A stretch of DNA of 64,000 nt, taken from NCBI GenBank assembly GCA_964017185.1, contig OZ024875.1, forward strand, positions 65,095,043 through 65,159,042, read 5' to 3'. Origin of the DNA: Rugalucina vietnamica. Taxonomy: Eukaryota; Mollusca; Bivalvia; Lucinida; Lucinidae. The notes under the pieces are model-generated. The model was not told the DNA's origin and ran no database searches. It saw only the letters and a program-made list of their open reading frames with translations. Below are positions 1 through 14,600 of the stretch, in pieces. Made by a program: the position numbers and the translations under genes. Each line of letters starts with the position of its first letter. Positions within the stretch are counted from its first letter, which is position 1.

Positions 1-770
1 CTAATTTCACGGTTCAGTGATTTTGCCTTATATCTTGACACTCAATTAGTATATTTTCATACTTTTTTCAGATTATGAGTGAGTATGACCAGACCTTTGA
101 CCCCAATATACTTATAGGTCACTGTGACCTAATTTCACGGGTTCAGTGACTTTGCCTTATATCTCGGCACTCAAGTGGTTTATGAACAAACTTCTTTCAC
201 ACTATGTTTGCGTATGACAAGACCTTTGACCCTAAAGTAGTCCTAGGTCAATATGACCTAATTTCACGGTTCAGTGATTTTCCTTTATATCTCGGCACTC
301 AATTGGTATAAAAACATACTTCTTTCACGATATATATGAGTATGACCAGACCTTTGATCGTAAAGTATTCCTGGGTCACTGTGACCTAATTTCATGGTTC
401 AGTGATTTTGCCTTATATCTCGACTTTTTCATACTTCTTTCTGATTATGAATGAGTATGACCACACCTTTAACCAAAACATACTTATAGGTCACTATGAC
501 CTAATTTCATGGTTCAGTGATTTTGCTTTATATCTCAACACTGAATGGGTATATGATCATTTTTCTTTCACATTATGAGTAAGTATCACTAGACCTTTGA
601 CCCTGCAATACTTATAGGTCAGTGTGACCTTTTTTCACGGTTCAGTGATTTTGCCTTGTGTCTTGGCACTCAGTTGGTATATGAACACACTTCTTTCACA
701 ATATGAGTGAGACCTTTAAATCTTAGGGAGTTATAGTTAACTTTCATGGTTCAGTGATTTTGCCTTATTG
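1..770. repeat. Tandem array, ~123 bp unit (core repeats of a Helitron-like element)
   Basis: About six diverged units, each with ctaatttcacggttcagtga, a cttatatctcggcactcaa block and gtatgaccagacctttgacc. The composition matches core repeats of the Helitron-like elements elsewhere in the window. Truncated by the window start, in the UPF2 intron upstream of exon a. Confidence 0.85.
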
Positions 771-1612
771 CATCAAGGCAAAAAGATGTATGAGCATAAT
801 GCTTTGGGTTACTGGTCGGGTTTGGCCTTATGTTTGACAAAGGTCAGAAGCAGTCGAGCACGCTGTCCTGCGACAGCTCTTATTGTTCTAAACTGTTACT
901 GTTTTGTTTTGTTGATTTTTGAAAAAATATGTTTTTCCATTTACATTTTAAATACTGATCAACTGAATGTTCAGTTAATGATCACCTCTGGTTTGCTACA
1001 TTGAAAGTTTAATTCCTTGTATAAAATCTGTAATTTTAGACATCTTGCCATGTTTCAAAACATCCAATAGTATGATAACTCTACAGTTAAATCTGACCCC
1101 ATGGTTTTAAACCTCTTTTTTCATGCTCATCTCAGCTGAGCATAAAATTTCACTTGCTTCTAGATACCACGCCTGGTAAACTGCCAATTGACCACCATCT
1201 GTGGTCAACATAAAAAAGTTGAATTATATCTGGTGGTCATTTGGAGTGTTTCCTGTTTTTAGTTTTCACAAGATTCACTGAGGTTAAAGGTATGATATTT
1301 TTTATCAAAAACTTATTATAAAATTCAAAGAATGTCAGGGTTTCAGTTTTTTGCCGTTAAATGTCTACCAGAAGTTGTTGTTGAAAAGAAAAAAAATTGC
1401 TTCACTGCAGTCGCTTTGATTGGTTGTGAAAACGAAATCTGGACAGACACAAGCTAGAATGCTCTCATTGTGCTGCTACAAGCTTAAGGTAGCCAATCGT
1501 CATTGAAATTAGTTACATCAACACTAAATTTGTTTTTCAGACATGTTTTTGAAAATATTCAAGCTTTCCTTTTGACACTTTGATTGAGATTTTCTACAGT
1601 TGGTCAACTTGA
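771..1612. other. UPF2 intronic sequence, nothing recognised
   Basis: AT-rich intron with no supported coding exon or clear element end. A short palindrome (ctcatctcagctgagcat) is at about 1126-1143. Confidence 0.5.
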
Positions 1613-1797
1613 TATTGCGGTGGTCATATATGAAGCATCTGTAGGAATGTGGAACCAATATGCATATAAAAATCCAGGTCACTTGACCAAAATGACCAAC
1701 ATGCCCATATTTGGTAAAAATCACAACTACTTTTCTTTTGTCCAGTGACTGTACTTCCTGACTCTCAGGTGAGCGATTGTTGCCCTTGGGCTACTTG
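1613..1797 (+). mobile_element. Helitron/Helentron-like 3' end
   Basis: Ends with a ctctcaggtgagcg arm, a GCCCTTGGGC hairpin and TACTTG before T, the same 3' end as the element at 54554-56073. The 5' side is not delimited and may join the array at 1-770. Confidence 0.65.
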
Positions 1798-1838
1798 TTT
1801 CATTTATTAACCCATTTTTATGTTGTGTATTTTAACAG

Positions 1839-1930
1839 ATGATGATGACACCGGCAGCATAATGAGAGCCCAGTTTGAAGTATTTTCTACGTCACTACCG
1901 ACATGTGTTAACAGAGATCTCATAGATAAG
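1839..1930 (+). CDS. UPF2: UPF2 exon a, start of MIF4G-2
   Basis: Preceded by ttttaacag and followed by gtatgt. It begins with two bases of a split codon, so an upstream exon outside the window is required. The end reads CVNRDLIDK, matching human PNCVNRDLIDK. Confidence 0.92.
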
Positions 1931-4900
1931 GTATGTCAATAGACGGCAAATTTTATCATCACCCATGATGCAGCCAGTATCACATGACAATAAGGTGTGT
2001 TGAGTGGAAGCCTGATTGAATGCTGTGGATCGATATGGAAATAACATACTGTAAAATACATATGAGCCTTAGCGTAAGAAAACCAACAGTTTGGGTTTCC
2101 GAACAGGTCCGACACAAACCACCCTGTACGGTCACAGAAGAAATCTAGAGGCAAATTTTGGATTTGAGTAGAAGAGGAATTGTACTATCCATGTAGCAAA
2201 AACAAAGGCGCTGATCAGCTGTGCTTTTTTGTTAGGCATTGAATTTGCGAACATTTCTGAACTTATAGTTTATAGGGCCATCAATTTCTCTCAATCCCAA
2301 TAATGCTTGAACAGCACTGTCAAGCTTTATGTAATCATGGGAAGTGGCTCTTATTTATTTATTAGAAATTGTATTTACATAAACTCGTGAATACAACCAG
2401 TATATAAACAAAAATCAAAGGATTTAGACAGCAGGCTAGGTCTATAATGGTCGTTTCCTGAAAGGAAAAACATAATGTCTCAAAGTGGCTCTTATAAGTT
2501 GCCCTATCTCAAGAAATGATTGAGAGTTAAGTAGATGGTTCTTTGTTATACTGCTTCTACACACTTTTGTCCTTCACTTTCAGGCAGCAATAGAATTCTG
2601 TATGAATTTCAACACTAAGACTAACAGGAAGAAACTAGTCAGGGCCCTTTTTACTGTACATAGAACAAGGCAAGTTATTTGTACCCATGATACTAGCATA
2701 ATTACTCTTGATATAGCTGTTCGTTAGTCTAAAACATGTTACTATTACCTTTTTGACATTTATCAGATTAGGCTACAAGTTCTTGCAAACTTATTTTCAG
2801 CCTGTCCCCTACAATGGTATCTATATAACAGCAAAAATGGCATATTCACAGTCATGTACATTAGAAGACATTCATGACATTAAATTTTGTTGCCTTGTGA
2901 AAGACAACAACAGTAATCATCGTAATCATAATTTTATATTTTAGGCGGATGATTTGTGTTTAGTTATTGAAGTGGAAAATAGCAAAGGAACAACAATCTT
3001 CGTTTCCAACCATGTTCCACAAAAAACAGCCTTTATAGGCACAGAAGCAGGATAGCAGCTTGAAATTTCAGATTTATGAAGAAGAGGGATTGTTCTGTTT
3101 GTGTAACGAAAACAGAGACATTGTGCAGTTACTGCACAGCTGATCTGCGCCTTTGTTTTAGCCTGTGCTTGTTGTTGGTTTCCTTATGCAGTGCTTAAAT
3201 GATCTTTGAGATTAAATTCCCCCATACTATGTTTCAGATATGATCTCCTACCATTCTACTCCCGTCTCGTAGCCACACTGTACCCATGTATGCCTGAGGT
3301 AGCCAATGATCTAGTTACTCTGTTAAAAGGGGACTTTAGGTGGCACGTAAGTTTCTTTTGTGTTCATTGCTATCATAGCATCTTGATTTTTACTTGGCTT
3401 TTGATGATACTGGCTAAGTGTGGGAGCTCACTGGTTAAATGAAGGCGCATTCTTATCAATTATATACTTGTGGAAAAAGTTGTGCATTTAGCTAACTTCT
3501 TGGATGAAACTGATAAAAAAAAATATTGTTCTAAGGATAATTGAGCATCAGTCATAGCCTCAAATACATTGTGTCTTGCATTGCAGATTGGATATTCAGA
3601 ATTTACTTGCACATATCAGTAAAATAGGAAATAATCTATAATTGAGCCGCATCATGTGAAAACCAACAATCTGCATATGCGAAATGAAGGCGTAGAGGCA
3701 GTAACTGCACAGCTATTCAGCGCCTTTGTTTTTGCTACACGGATAGTACAATTCGTCTCCTTTCTAAATCCAAAATTTCCAGCCTCTAGCCATCTTCTGT
3801 GCTTGTAAAGCTTGGTTTGTGTCGGACCTGTTCGGAAACCATGTTGGTTTTCTCACAAGACGGCTCATATGTGCAAGTAAATTTCCTGTTTTACTGATAT
3901 CTAATTCTATATTGCTATTTTGTGTGTAGGTTAGAAAGAAAGACCAGATCAACATAGAATCAAAGCTCAAGACTGTCAGATATATTGGTAAGTTACATGT
4001 TGTATTGTAAAAATATAGTATCAAATACAGGCCCACCTCATTATAACGCTAACTTTGGGGTCCATAGGATCAGAGTGTTATACGTGAAACTGTGTTTTAA
4101 TGAGGTTACTTACAAAAGACATAGCAAAATAATCATTTTTGAAGCCATGACATGGCTGTGTTGTATTGAAAATCGCACTATAGTGAGGCTTTTTATACTG
4201 AGGTTGAACTGTAACTGTATAGTCTGGTTGATAAGTCCTTCCTAAGTTTACACTTATTGTATCTCTTCGACCGTGCCGAATTGTCTCTGACCTGAAGTGT
4301 ATTCAGTATATCAATGTCAGAGGTAAACTGGTACAGTGAAGGAGATACAATAATACAATATTATACAATAATACAAGATTATACAATAATACAAGATTAT
4401 ACAATAATACAAGATTATTGTATAGAAACAATACCCAGCACTAAATCTTGTGTGTGCATTTTCATAAGTGCATAATGATTGTTCATGACCTCAAATGTTC
4501 GTGAAGGGAAAAACATAAGGTCTCAAAATTCATGAAATACATACGTTTGACACACTTATTTCACATATGTATTTCTAATGTTTTATTTGAGCCACGACTT
4601 GAGAAAACTGGTCTTCGGGGTATCCGACCAGGTATGACACAAACCAGCCTGTACTGTCACAGAAGAAAGCTAGAATCTTGAAATTTTGGATTTAAGTAAA
4701 TGAGGAATTGTACTATCCGTGTAGCAAAAACAAAGGCGCTGATCAGCTGTGCAGTTACTGCACAGCTGATCTGCGTCTTTGTTTTTGCCTAGGCAAAAAC
4801 TCTGAGGGCAAAAATCCGGTTTTCCCATCATGCAGTTCATTTGATACCTAATAATTCCAGGTGAGCTGGTGAAGTTTAAGCTGTATCCAAAGTCAGAGGC

Positions 4901-7900
4901 CCTACATTGTGTCAAAGTAAGTCATATTCACTTTCCTAGGAAAGGATAAATACAGGCTTGCCTACATCCGATCCTATGCTTAGAAATGTGTATATATGTT
5001 GTCGAGAAATTTCTGATAAATTCACATTCGTCGTCTATAAATAATTGCATTTCAGTATGATCAAAGTTGTTGTTAGGATTTTGAACCTTTACTATTCCTT
5101 TTTATCGCACCTGCTTTTAGTAGGGTGTGATATAGGAGTCCAAATTTCTGTCCGTCCGTCCGCTCGTTCGTTTGTCCATCAACATTTACGTCGAAGTTGG
5201 GTTTTCTCGACATCAGAGATAGCTGCGTGTCTGAAACCTTGCATAGTAATTGTCCCTGACATACCCTTCAAGCGCGCACCTTAACCTGGTGCCCTTGACC
5301 TATATTTCACGGTTCACTGACTTTGAAAATTTTGACGTCAAAGTTTTCTCAACATTTACGTCGAAGTTTGGTTTTCTCGACATCAGAGATAGTTGCGAGT
5401 CTGAAACCTTGCATAGTAATTGTCATTGACATACCCTTCAAGCACGCACCTTAACCCGGTGCCCTTGACCTATATTTCACGGTCCACTGACTTTGAAAAT
5501 TTTTACGTCGAAGTTTGGTTTTCTCGACATCAGAGATAGCTGCGAGTCTGAAACCTTGCATAGTAATTGTCCTTGACATACCCTTCAAGCACGCACCTTA
5601 ACCCGGTGCCCTTGACCTATATTTCACGGTCCACTGACTTTGAAAATTTTTACGTCGAAGTTCGGTTTTCTCGACATCAGAGATAGCTGCAAGTCTGAAA
5701 CCTTGCATAGTAATTGTCCTTGACATACCCTTCAAGCACGCACCTTAACCCAGTGCCCTTGACCTATATTTCACAGTCCACTGACTTTGAAAATTTTTAC
5801 GTCAAAGTTTGGTTTTCTCGACATCAGAGATAGCTGCAAGTCTGAAACATTGCATAGTAATTGTCCTTGACATACCCTTCAAGCACGCACCTTAACCCTG
5901 TGCCCTTGACCTACATTTCACGGTCCACTGACTTTGAAATGTTTTACGTCGAAGTTTGGTTTTCTCGACATCAGAGATAGCTGCGAGTCTGAAACCTTGC
6001 ATAGTAATTGTCCTTGACATGCCCTTGAAGCACGCACCTTGACCGGGTGCCCTTGAACTATATTTCACGGTCTATTGACTTTGCCCGATGCAGGTGCGAT
6101 ATCGACCTCCGTGGAGTTCTTGTTAAAGATAAAAGTTTAAGAAAAGATTACAATTGAGCAGCTGCCACAGAAAACCAACAATCTGCATAGGCAAAAACAA
6201 AGGCGCAGATCAGCTCTGCAGTGGCTGCACAGCTGATCAGTGCCTTTGCTTCTAGCTTCTAGCCTGCTTCTATGTCTGTACAGCCTGGTTTGTGCCAGAC
6301 CTGGTTGGAAACCCAAATTGTTGGTTTCCACATGCAAAGGCTCATTTGATATTAAAATGCATCAAACATGCCCACGAAGATAGAAAATCAATTTAGCCGC
6401 AATAAAAAATACTTATCTTTCGACTTTGATTGGATGAAGACTGGAAGGATTGAACTGTCAGCACTGGCGGATTTAGAGGGGGTTCAAGGGGTTCACTCGA
6501 ACCCCCTTCTGAAGCCAAATTATTTCACTCTCACAGGGCATTTCGAGAAATTTTGTGTAAAATTAGATATGAACCCCCCATTTCTGCATTTGAACCCCCT
6601 CTCCAAAAAGGTTGGATTTGGCCTTGGTTTGTGGAAACAGGTATGAGGTACCATGCAGCTGATCTTGATCTGTCTTTTTATTTTAATTTGGCTTAATTCT
6701 TGTGATTATTATTATTATGTTATGGCTTATTTTATTTGTCTGTTTTAGATGTTGCTGTTTGATTTCTCTCACCACAATATAGAGATGGCTTGTGCCTTAC
6801 TGGAGACGTGTGGAAGGTTTTTGTACAGGTCACATGACTCCCATCACAGAACCAGGGTTTATCTGGTAAGTACAGTACAACCTCATTATAACGCTATATT
6901 TGGGGTCCACAGAAACAGACCACATTATAAGCGAAACCATGTTATAATAAGGTTATTTACTATAAGAATTAGAGACAATTTAGCATTTGGGAGCCATGAT
7001 AAGGCGATGTTATATTAAAAACTGTGTTATAATGAGGCATGGTATAATGAGGTAAAACTGTAAGTACAATGAAATGAGAAAAATTAACCCCTATGCAAGA
7101 AAACTGGTTTTTGGGAGTTCCGTTCAGGTCCGACACAAACCAGCCTGTACAGCCACAGAAAATAGCTAGAAGTTTGAAATTCTGGATTAAAGACGAAGAG
7201 GGGTTGTGATATCTGTGTAGCAAAAGCACAAGTACTGCATCATGCATATATGCAAGCACACTAATTGTATGCTAATGAATAATCCAGTGCACCAAAACTT
7301 TTTTGCTGGGAATCCTTTTCATGGGCAAGAGCCTTAAATGTAGAGTATATAAAATAATCGTTTTTAATGGCCACTTTTCAGTGTTTAACTCATACCTGGC
7401 AATATGCGGCGCCCCATCCGGGATTATACTGTTTACTTATAGAAATTTAATGGAAATATTTAACAAAAAATTTAAATCACTCCTGATGCCCCTAAAATGA
7501 AAGTGGACTCACCCAAATGATAATGATGAGCAAGTCCATTCGTCATATAGGTGTTAATGGCCATGTTGGGTCCAGTAGTAGTTTGTGTACTTAGGGTCGT
7601 TCCAGAATTAACCATATGGGGGGGTTGGGCGGCAGTTTTTTTCAAGCCCCACCACCAATAAAAAAAAAAAGAAATCAGCCCCCACCATGCACAATTTTGA
7701 ATAAAAATTCAAACCCACCACCCATAATAAAAAAAATGCTTGCCTACCCACCTAGCATTAAAAAAAAATGATTGTGGAACCCCCACCTGGTACAAAATAA
7801 AATAAAATAGATGCCAACCAGGCCGCCGTTTCAATGCAGCTCCAGGAGCGAGCAGCCACATTTTTTTTTTTTTTCCCACGTGTTCCAATTGCGCATGCCC

Positions 7901-8595
7901 CGACCGGTAACGGGTCGTTTCGGCCTTGAGTCGTTTCGGCCTTGAGTCGTTTCGGCCCTAAAAACTATAAACTATCATTCTGTATATTATTTAGAAAGGC
8001 AGTAGATCTCCGCCGTTGACCTTTCGGGCACCGTTCGTTAGGGTACAAGATAGCGGAAAACAGCGATATCCGGGAAGTGATACATTTTGCGCACAGCAGA
8101 CGATAAATTTCCAAACAAAATTGTGATTTTTCGGCTGAGATTATCTCTTTTATTTAAGGATGGGAACGAATATTCGAATTTCAAACGAATCGAATATTCG
8201 TATTTTTTCGTGTTCATAATTATTTTTCATTACTCTCGAGTTTTTGCCTAAAATTCGCATTCATTTTCGCGGCGCATTTCTCTCTTAACGCAGTTTTCCG
8301 TGATAGTCGGTATGTATCATCCTTGCAAATTCCGTTGTCAGTTTGACACTTTGTTGTTTTAACTCTCGATCATTCCTTGTCTCAGACGAGTTTGTTTTTT
8401 GAAAGGTGCGAACGGTCTGTGTTTGATTTATTGTGCATGTAATTGACATCTTAAACAAGCGATTAGTAGAAGATGCCACCCAGAACGAATTGCGGCAGTG
8501 TTACAGAAAAACAGTAAACCAATCAAACATCATTACTTCAAGATCGCTTACAGGGAATTCGCAAAGGTTCAGTTTTCTTACAGTTTCTCTTTATG

Positions 8596-8631
<36 letters not shown>

Positions 8632-11600
8632 AGTTTTCTTACAGTTTCTCTTTATGATAAGAGAGAGAGAGAGAGAGAGAGATTGTCAGGCGTTCGCCAA
8701 GGTGCAATTTTCTTACAGTTTCTCTTTATGAATTTATGATACAATGAAAACAATATATATTATCTTTTGCACATTTTAAAAGGGAAAGATCGCGTTTTCT
8801 AGAAGAACAAGAACAGAACTTTATTGTGATACAAAATCTCAGACCACACGCAGGTGGTATATGAGAAAATCAGAAAATCGAAATTAAAGTGTAACATGGC
8901 AACTGAATCTGTCCCGGATACGAGATATGAGCATGTACGCGTCACGCTAGCCTACGCTTATTTATTTACCCTGTGTTCCTGTGTTAGGTGCACAGTCTGA
9001 TTCGGATGTGCGGCACAACGGCTCGACATTTTTAAAAGGCAAATTTTTCAACCATCTCCTTGGGGGGGGGGGGGGGGGGGGGGGGGGGTAGTCAAATGCA
9101 CATCTTTCGTAATCGGGTTATAGAAATTAATACCGTATTACCTGCATGTTTTGGGACTAAAAAAATAATTAGATCTTTGGCTGTCTCAATTATCTCAATT
9201 TAAAAAAAGTTAGAAAAAAAAAATGTCCAAACTGTTAAGGTAATTACCATTCCTTCCAAGGTTAGCGACAATGTTTTAATGTTTGCATCCATATTCCTTC
9301 GGGAAGTGGATGCGAGAGAGAGAGAGCCTTGCTGCGTGCAGTGCAGGGGTCCCTCCCGCAAGGAACCGTGGGTAATACGGTATCCTATACGTTTTCTGAC
9401 AAAAGTATTTGTACATTGATATTATTGTTCTTAAATTTTAATTCTTGAAGGTGTAGAAGACTTCCGCATCTTTTTTTGTGAAATGTTGTTATACCTTCAC
9501 AAGGGAGCATTTCCCCTTTGCATTTTTTGTGTAATTATCGGCTAATTATCAAACTAATATGTTGTTATTTGAAGGCCCATTTACCTGACTAATTTGGTCA
9601 TGTTGGTGAAGAACTGCACTGGTATCCATATAAAACGTTGGTTATACGTTTTCAAGGGAAATAACTCATGACTTACTTTGTGTATCTTGCCCATGCATTG
9701 AATTGCAATACGAAAACAAACGGGACCAAAATCGGTTTGCTTTTGAAGACTGTAGATACATGATATGCTGCACATATTTGTTTTATATGCACAGGGCTTC
9801 GGATCAGAGACAGGGGCAATGCTACATTACACATCTTCAATATATGTACATGGCCAAGGCTACATTATGCATCTTTGTTGTAGTACATTATATTATGAAT
9901 GAAAATCGTCTTGGCATCTATTGTTTTGATTGAAATGATTCTGTATTTCCCAGTCAACAGCTACGGTCATATAGGGACGTTGCCTCCATTTTATGGTTAT
10001 GGGACGTCAGTACATCCAGAAACTGCTTCAAATTTAACCATCCTAGTAAACCACTAAGGCTTATACTTATGAGTGGTTTGAATTGAACCACTTTTCCTGG
10101 GCAGGCTCATACATTGGCGGACCCAGTATATATAATAACCAGTAATCAGACAGTAGCGTATAAGCTTTGCCTGGAGACACAAGCAGCCCATATATTTCTT
10201 TAGGCCCCAATGGGCGGGGCCCCTGACATCCATTGGTTCCCGAGCAGGTTGGGCACATAGCGGCTTGCATATTCCCAGAAAGAGTAATTCTTGCAATCAT
10301 GTATACAGACCATACGTATATAGCGAAACAGAAGGCGCCAATCAGCTGCGCAGCTACTGCACAGTCGATATGCGCCCCTGATTTCGCATGTACAGAAAAC
10401 CTTTTCTCAGGATGCGGCTAAATTTAAGCCTATTTCTTTAACATGTGACTTTTGACCACGACTTGCACGTTTTTCTTGCTCTATCACGGGCTTCCCATGT
10501 GTGTACGAACCGTGTCGGCTGCGCGAGTGATAATTGCCATTTCGGTATTTTTTATAGCCCCGCTTTGAAAAAGTGGGGCTATACTGGATTCACCATGTCC
10601 TTCCGTCGTTCCGTTATTCCGTCATTCCGTTATTCCGTTATTCCGTCCAAATTTCATTTCCACTCAATATCTTGAGAACCAGTTTACAGAATCTGACCAA
10701 ATTTTGTATGCACATCATCATTGACAAGATCTAGCTTGGGATTGTTACCCGTCATTTTTCGCAAAATTTTGACGGAGTTACGGCCCTTGATTGATGTCAG
10801 AATTTCGTTTCCGCTCAATATCTCGAGAACAAATTGACAGAATCTGATCAAATTTTGTATGCACATCAACATTGACAACATCTACCTTGGGATTGTTGCC
10901 CGTCATTTTTCGCAAAATTTTGACGGAGTTAAGGCCCTTGATTGACGTCCTAATTTCGTTTCCGCTCAATATCTCGAGAACCGATGGACAGAATCTGACC
11001 AAATTTTGTATGCACATTAACATTGACAAGATCTAGCTTGGGATTGTTGCCTGTCATTTTTCGCAAAATTTTGACGGAGTTATGGCCCTTGATTGACGTC
11101 AGAATTTCGTTTCCGCTCAATATCTCGAGAACAAATTGATAGAATCTGACCAAATTTTATATGCACATCAACATTGACATGATCTAGCTTGAGATTGTTG
11201 CCTGTCATTTTTTTTGCAAAATTTGGACAGAGTTATGGGCCTTGGTTGACGCCAGAATTTCGTTTCCGCTCAATATCTCGAGAACAAATTGATAGAATCT
11301 GACCAAATTTTATATGCACATCAACATTGACATGATCTAGCTTGAGATTGTTGCCCGTCATTTTTCGCAAAATTTGGACGGAGTTATGGCCCTTGGTTGA
11401 CGTCAGAATTTCGTTTCCGCTCAATATCTGGAGAACAAATTGACAGAATCTGACCAAAATTAATATGCACATCAACATTGTTAAGATCTAGCTTGGGATT
11501 TTTGCCCTTCATTTTTCGCAAAATTTTGACGCAGTTATGGCCCTTGATTGAGGTCAGAATTTTGTTTCCGCTCAATATCTCGAGAACAAATTGATAGAAT

Positions 11601-14600
11601 CTGACCAGATTTTATATGCACATCAACATTGACATGATCTAGCTTGGCAATGTTGCCTGTTACTTTTCGCAAAATTTTGACGGAGTAACAGCTCTTGATT
11701 GACGTCAGAATATAGATTCCACTCAATATATTGAGAATGAATTGACAGAATCTGACCAAATTTTGTATGCACATCAACATTGACAAGATCTAGCTTCGGA
11801 TTATTGCCTGTCATTTTTTGCAAAATCTTAGAGTTTTGGCCCTTGATTGATGCCAGAATTTTGTTTCTGCTCAATACCTTAAGAACAAATTGTCAGAATC
11901 TGACCAATCTTTTTATGTGCATCAACATTAACAAGATCTAAGTTGGCATTGTTGCCCGTCATTGTTTGTCTCTCCCTAGCAAAAAGCTCAGAAGCGGGGC
12001 TATAGTCAGATCCTCTGACAATTCTAGTTTAAATGGCACAATCCAGTGCTCGCGAAGCGTGAATGACACATTGTTTTCTTAAGATTAGCCATAAAGTTTG
12101 TGAAAACAATCCAAGCGCGCTAGGGGATTATCGATAGACCGTAACCGAGACCATAAACACAGGTTGCTGTAGGCTGTTTATGACACATGTTACGCAACGT
12201 TGCTCGTTTACGACGGGCGACGCACACCAAAGATTGTCTAAACATTGAGACACATAATATTGTATAATTCTAACCGATCAGAAAATGCATTTGTAATTTC
12301 GCGATTTAGAAAGGCGAGATAAAATAATTGTTTATATCAGAAAATTTCAAAACTGGATAGTGCACAATATGGTCTTTAAATGCCTGCCATTAGCAAAACG
12401 CATCGGTAGATTTTCAAAATGCAACGGTAAAATTAGATAATTGATTAAGTTACCAAAATTTATACTCACTTTTGTAACAGATTGCCTTTGTACAGGATCA
12501 CAAAAACGCTTGAAAAATTCAAATATCGCTGGAAACTACGATGTCGAACCCGCCATTTTCCGGAACATCGCGCTTTTAACGCGATCTTGGCAACTTCGCG
12601 GAAAACCAATCTCGGCAGTTCGGGCTCAGAAGCTCGGCTCGGATGGGTCTTACATACTCCACCACATGTTTGGGCCGAAACGTCCTGCTATCAAACGATC
12701 GAACGTCAGGGGTTATCGTTCTTGACCGAGATCGGCGAAAAATGTAAACAATTTTTTTTTTACTTTAATTTACATTTCTATCTAACACTATTGGACGAAA
12801 ACTGGCACCCCCCACACAAATATTTTTGGGTGCCCTCTGGAAATACCGACCATGTATAAACTAAATTATTTTGAAAACCCCACCAGGCATTAAAAACAAA
12901 TTCAGTGGAACCCGACCATGCATAAAAAAACAAAAACGCTGCCGCCCAACCCCCCCATATGGTTAATTCTGGAACGGCCCTTAGGAACATTTGTTTGATG
13001 TATCTTGATAAAAGATTTATGATTTTTATTGCATTGTAGGAAGTAATGATGAGGAAAAAATCAGCCCTGCTGATGGAAAGTCGTTATGCTACAATGATAG
13101 AGAATGCGTTTTACTACAGTAACCCTCCAGAGGTGCAGCAAGTCACCAGGAAAGTCAGGCCTCCCATACAGGAATATATCAGAAAATTGCTGTATAAAGA
13201 TCTGTCAAAAGTTACTACAGAAAAGGTTAGTGGTTCTTAGTTAGTGTAAGCCTGAACAAGGTTAGTATGAAAGTTATACAATGCTGATAGAGACTGTGAG
13301 ATGGTTCTAACATTTACTCATGATCTATGATTTAAGCAGAAATTACCAAAATATCAAAACTTTTCAGATGAAAGTTTTAAAATACTGAAAAAATTATTGT
13401 TTACTGTATGGTTGTGAGTTTGAAATGTTCTTACAAAGCAGCTTATATTGTCATTTGTTTCAGGTTTTACGGCAAATGAGAAAATTAAATTGGGATGATG
13501 AGGAGGTAACATTTTTTTCCTATAAATGGCACACATAGGTAGTATCAGATGGGAAAAAAAAAAAGAAAAAAAAATCTGAAATGGCCCAACAAACTTGTTC
13601 ATTGTCTTTCTATTTTTTTCTCTCTGTATAGTCATTATAACCCCTAAACCTCATAAGCCCTGCTTCTAATTTCATGCTTCTAACCATAAGTCAATTTTTA
13701 TAAGACATCCTGAGACAGATTTCTCATAATTTATGTACTGAATAATCATTGTTTTCAGATTGCCTTCTATGCTACCAAGTGCCTGATAGCCGTCTGGAAT
13801 GTACGGTTCAACTCTATACACTGTGCTGCAAACCTGCTGGCCGGGATTGCTCCATATCATGTGAGTTCTTTGAAAAAAAAGGCAGAAATGAGCTGTTTCG
13901 TGAGAAAAGCAACAATGTTGTTTTCTGAACTGGTCAGACACAAATCAGGCTGTACAGTCACAGAAGCAGGCTAGAAGCTTGAAATTTCGGATTTAAGAAG
14001 AAGAGGAAGTATACTATCAGTGTAGCGAAAACAAAGATGCTGATCAGCTTCAAGGTTACTGCGAAGCTGATCTGCATCTTTGTTTTTGCATATACAGATT
14101 GTAGATTGTTTGTTTTCTCATGAGTCAGCTGAAATAGCTTCCCACAAATAGTAAAATGTTTTGATGGCAATATTCTAATTTAGGCATTATTTTAAGTACA
14201 TATTTTCTAATTTTTCAATGTAGAAAATTGATTTATCATATGACGTCACTGTTTACCAGTGGATAATGTCATGTAATGACCACATGTTTATTAACAGTTT
14301 TGCAGGAATGCCTAACATCATTGACGACGTCCGTAATAACAATGTAAATTTTCAATTAAAATATGTCCAATTATAAGGCACTAAAGTCCTATTTTAAAAG
14401 TCATATGTTAAAACAAATCTTACACTCGTTGTCATTTCATATGAATATGAAAATGAATATGAAGAAATTGCCACTTAATGTAAGATCCTCTATTCGTAAA
14501 TACCAGATCCTAGGTTGTCTCCCATGCTAATGCTAATGACATATTTTCAAAAAATAGGCATGTCCTGTTTAGACATATTTAGTTAGATAAAATGATTGTT

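Larger units (their letters stand above)
7594..12980. mobile_element. 5.4 kb TIR element with PIF/Harbinger-like ends
   Basis: Left end GGGTCGTTCCAGAATTAACC and right end (reverse complement) GGGCCGTTCCAGAATTAACC match for over 40 bp, including the ATATGGGGGGGTTGGGCGGCAG block, and are flanked by TTA (7591-7593 and 12981-12983). A 3-bp TWA target and GG-starting TIRs are typical of PIF/Harbinger. I see no transposase ORF. The interior holds (GA)n and poly-G runs, a degenerate MITE A and a whole Helentron-like element. It lies in the intron between UPF2 exons f and g. Confidence 0.85.

Noticed and set aside
10684-11874. Stack of overlapping minus-strand ORFs with repeated SVKILRKMTGNNPKL
   Set aside because: Core repeats of a Helentron-like element; frame shifts between units and no start or splice context.
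10675-11990. Regular repeats that might suggest a CRISPR or satellite array
   Set aside because: Units are contiguous 156-bp imperfect repeats without spacers, lie inside an element with Helitron ends, and the DNA is animal.
12482-12859. 125-codon + strand ORF in the 5.4 kb TIR element
   Set aside because: No motif, runs into T-rich low complexity and the TIR; not a transposase by inspection.
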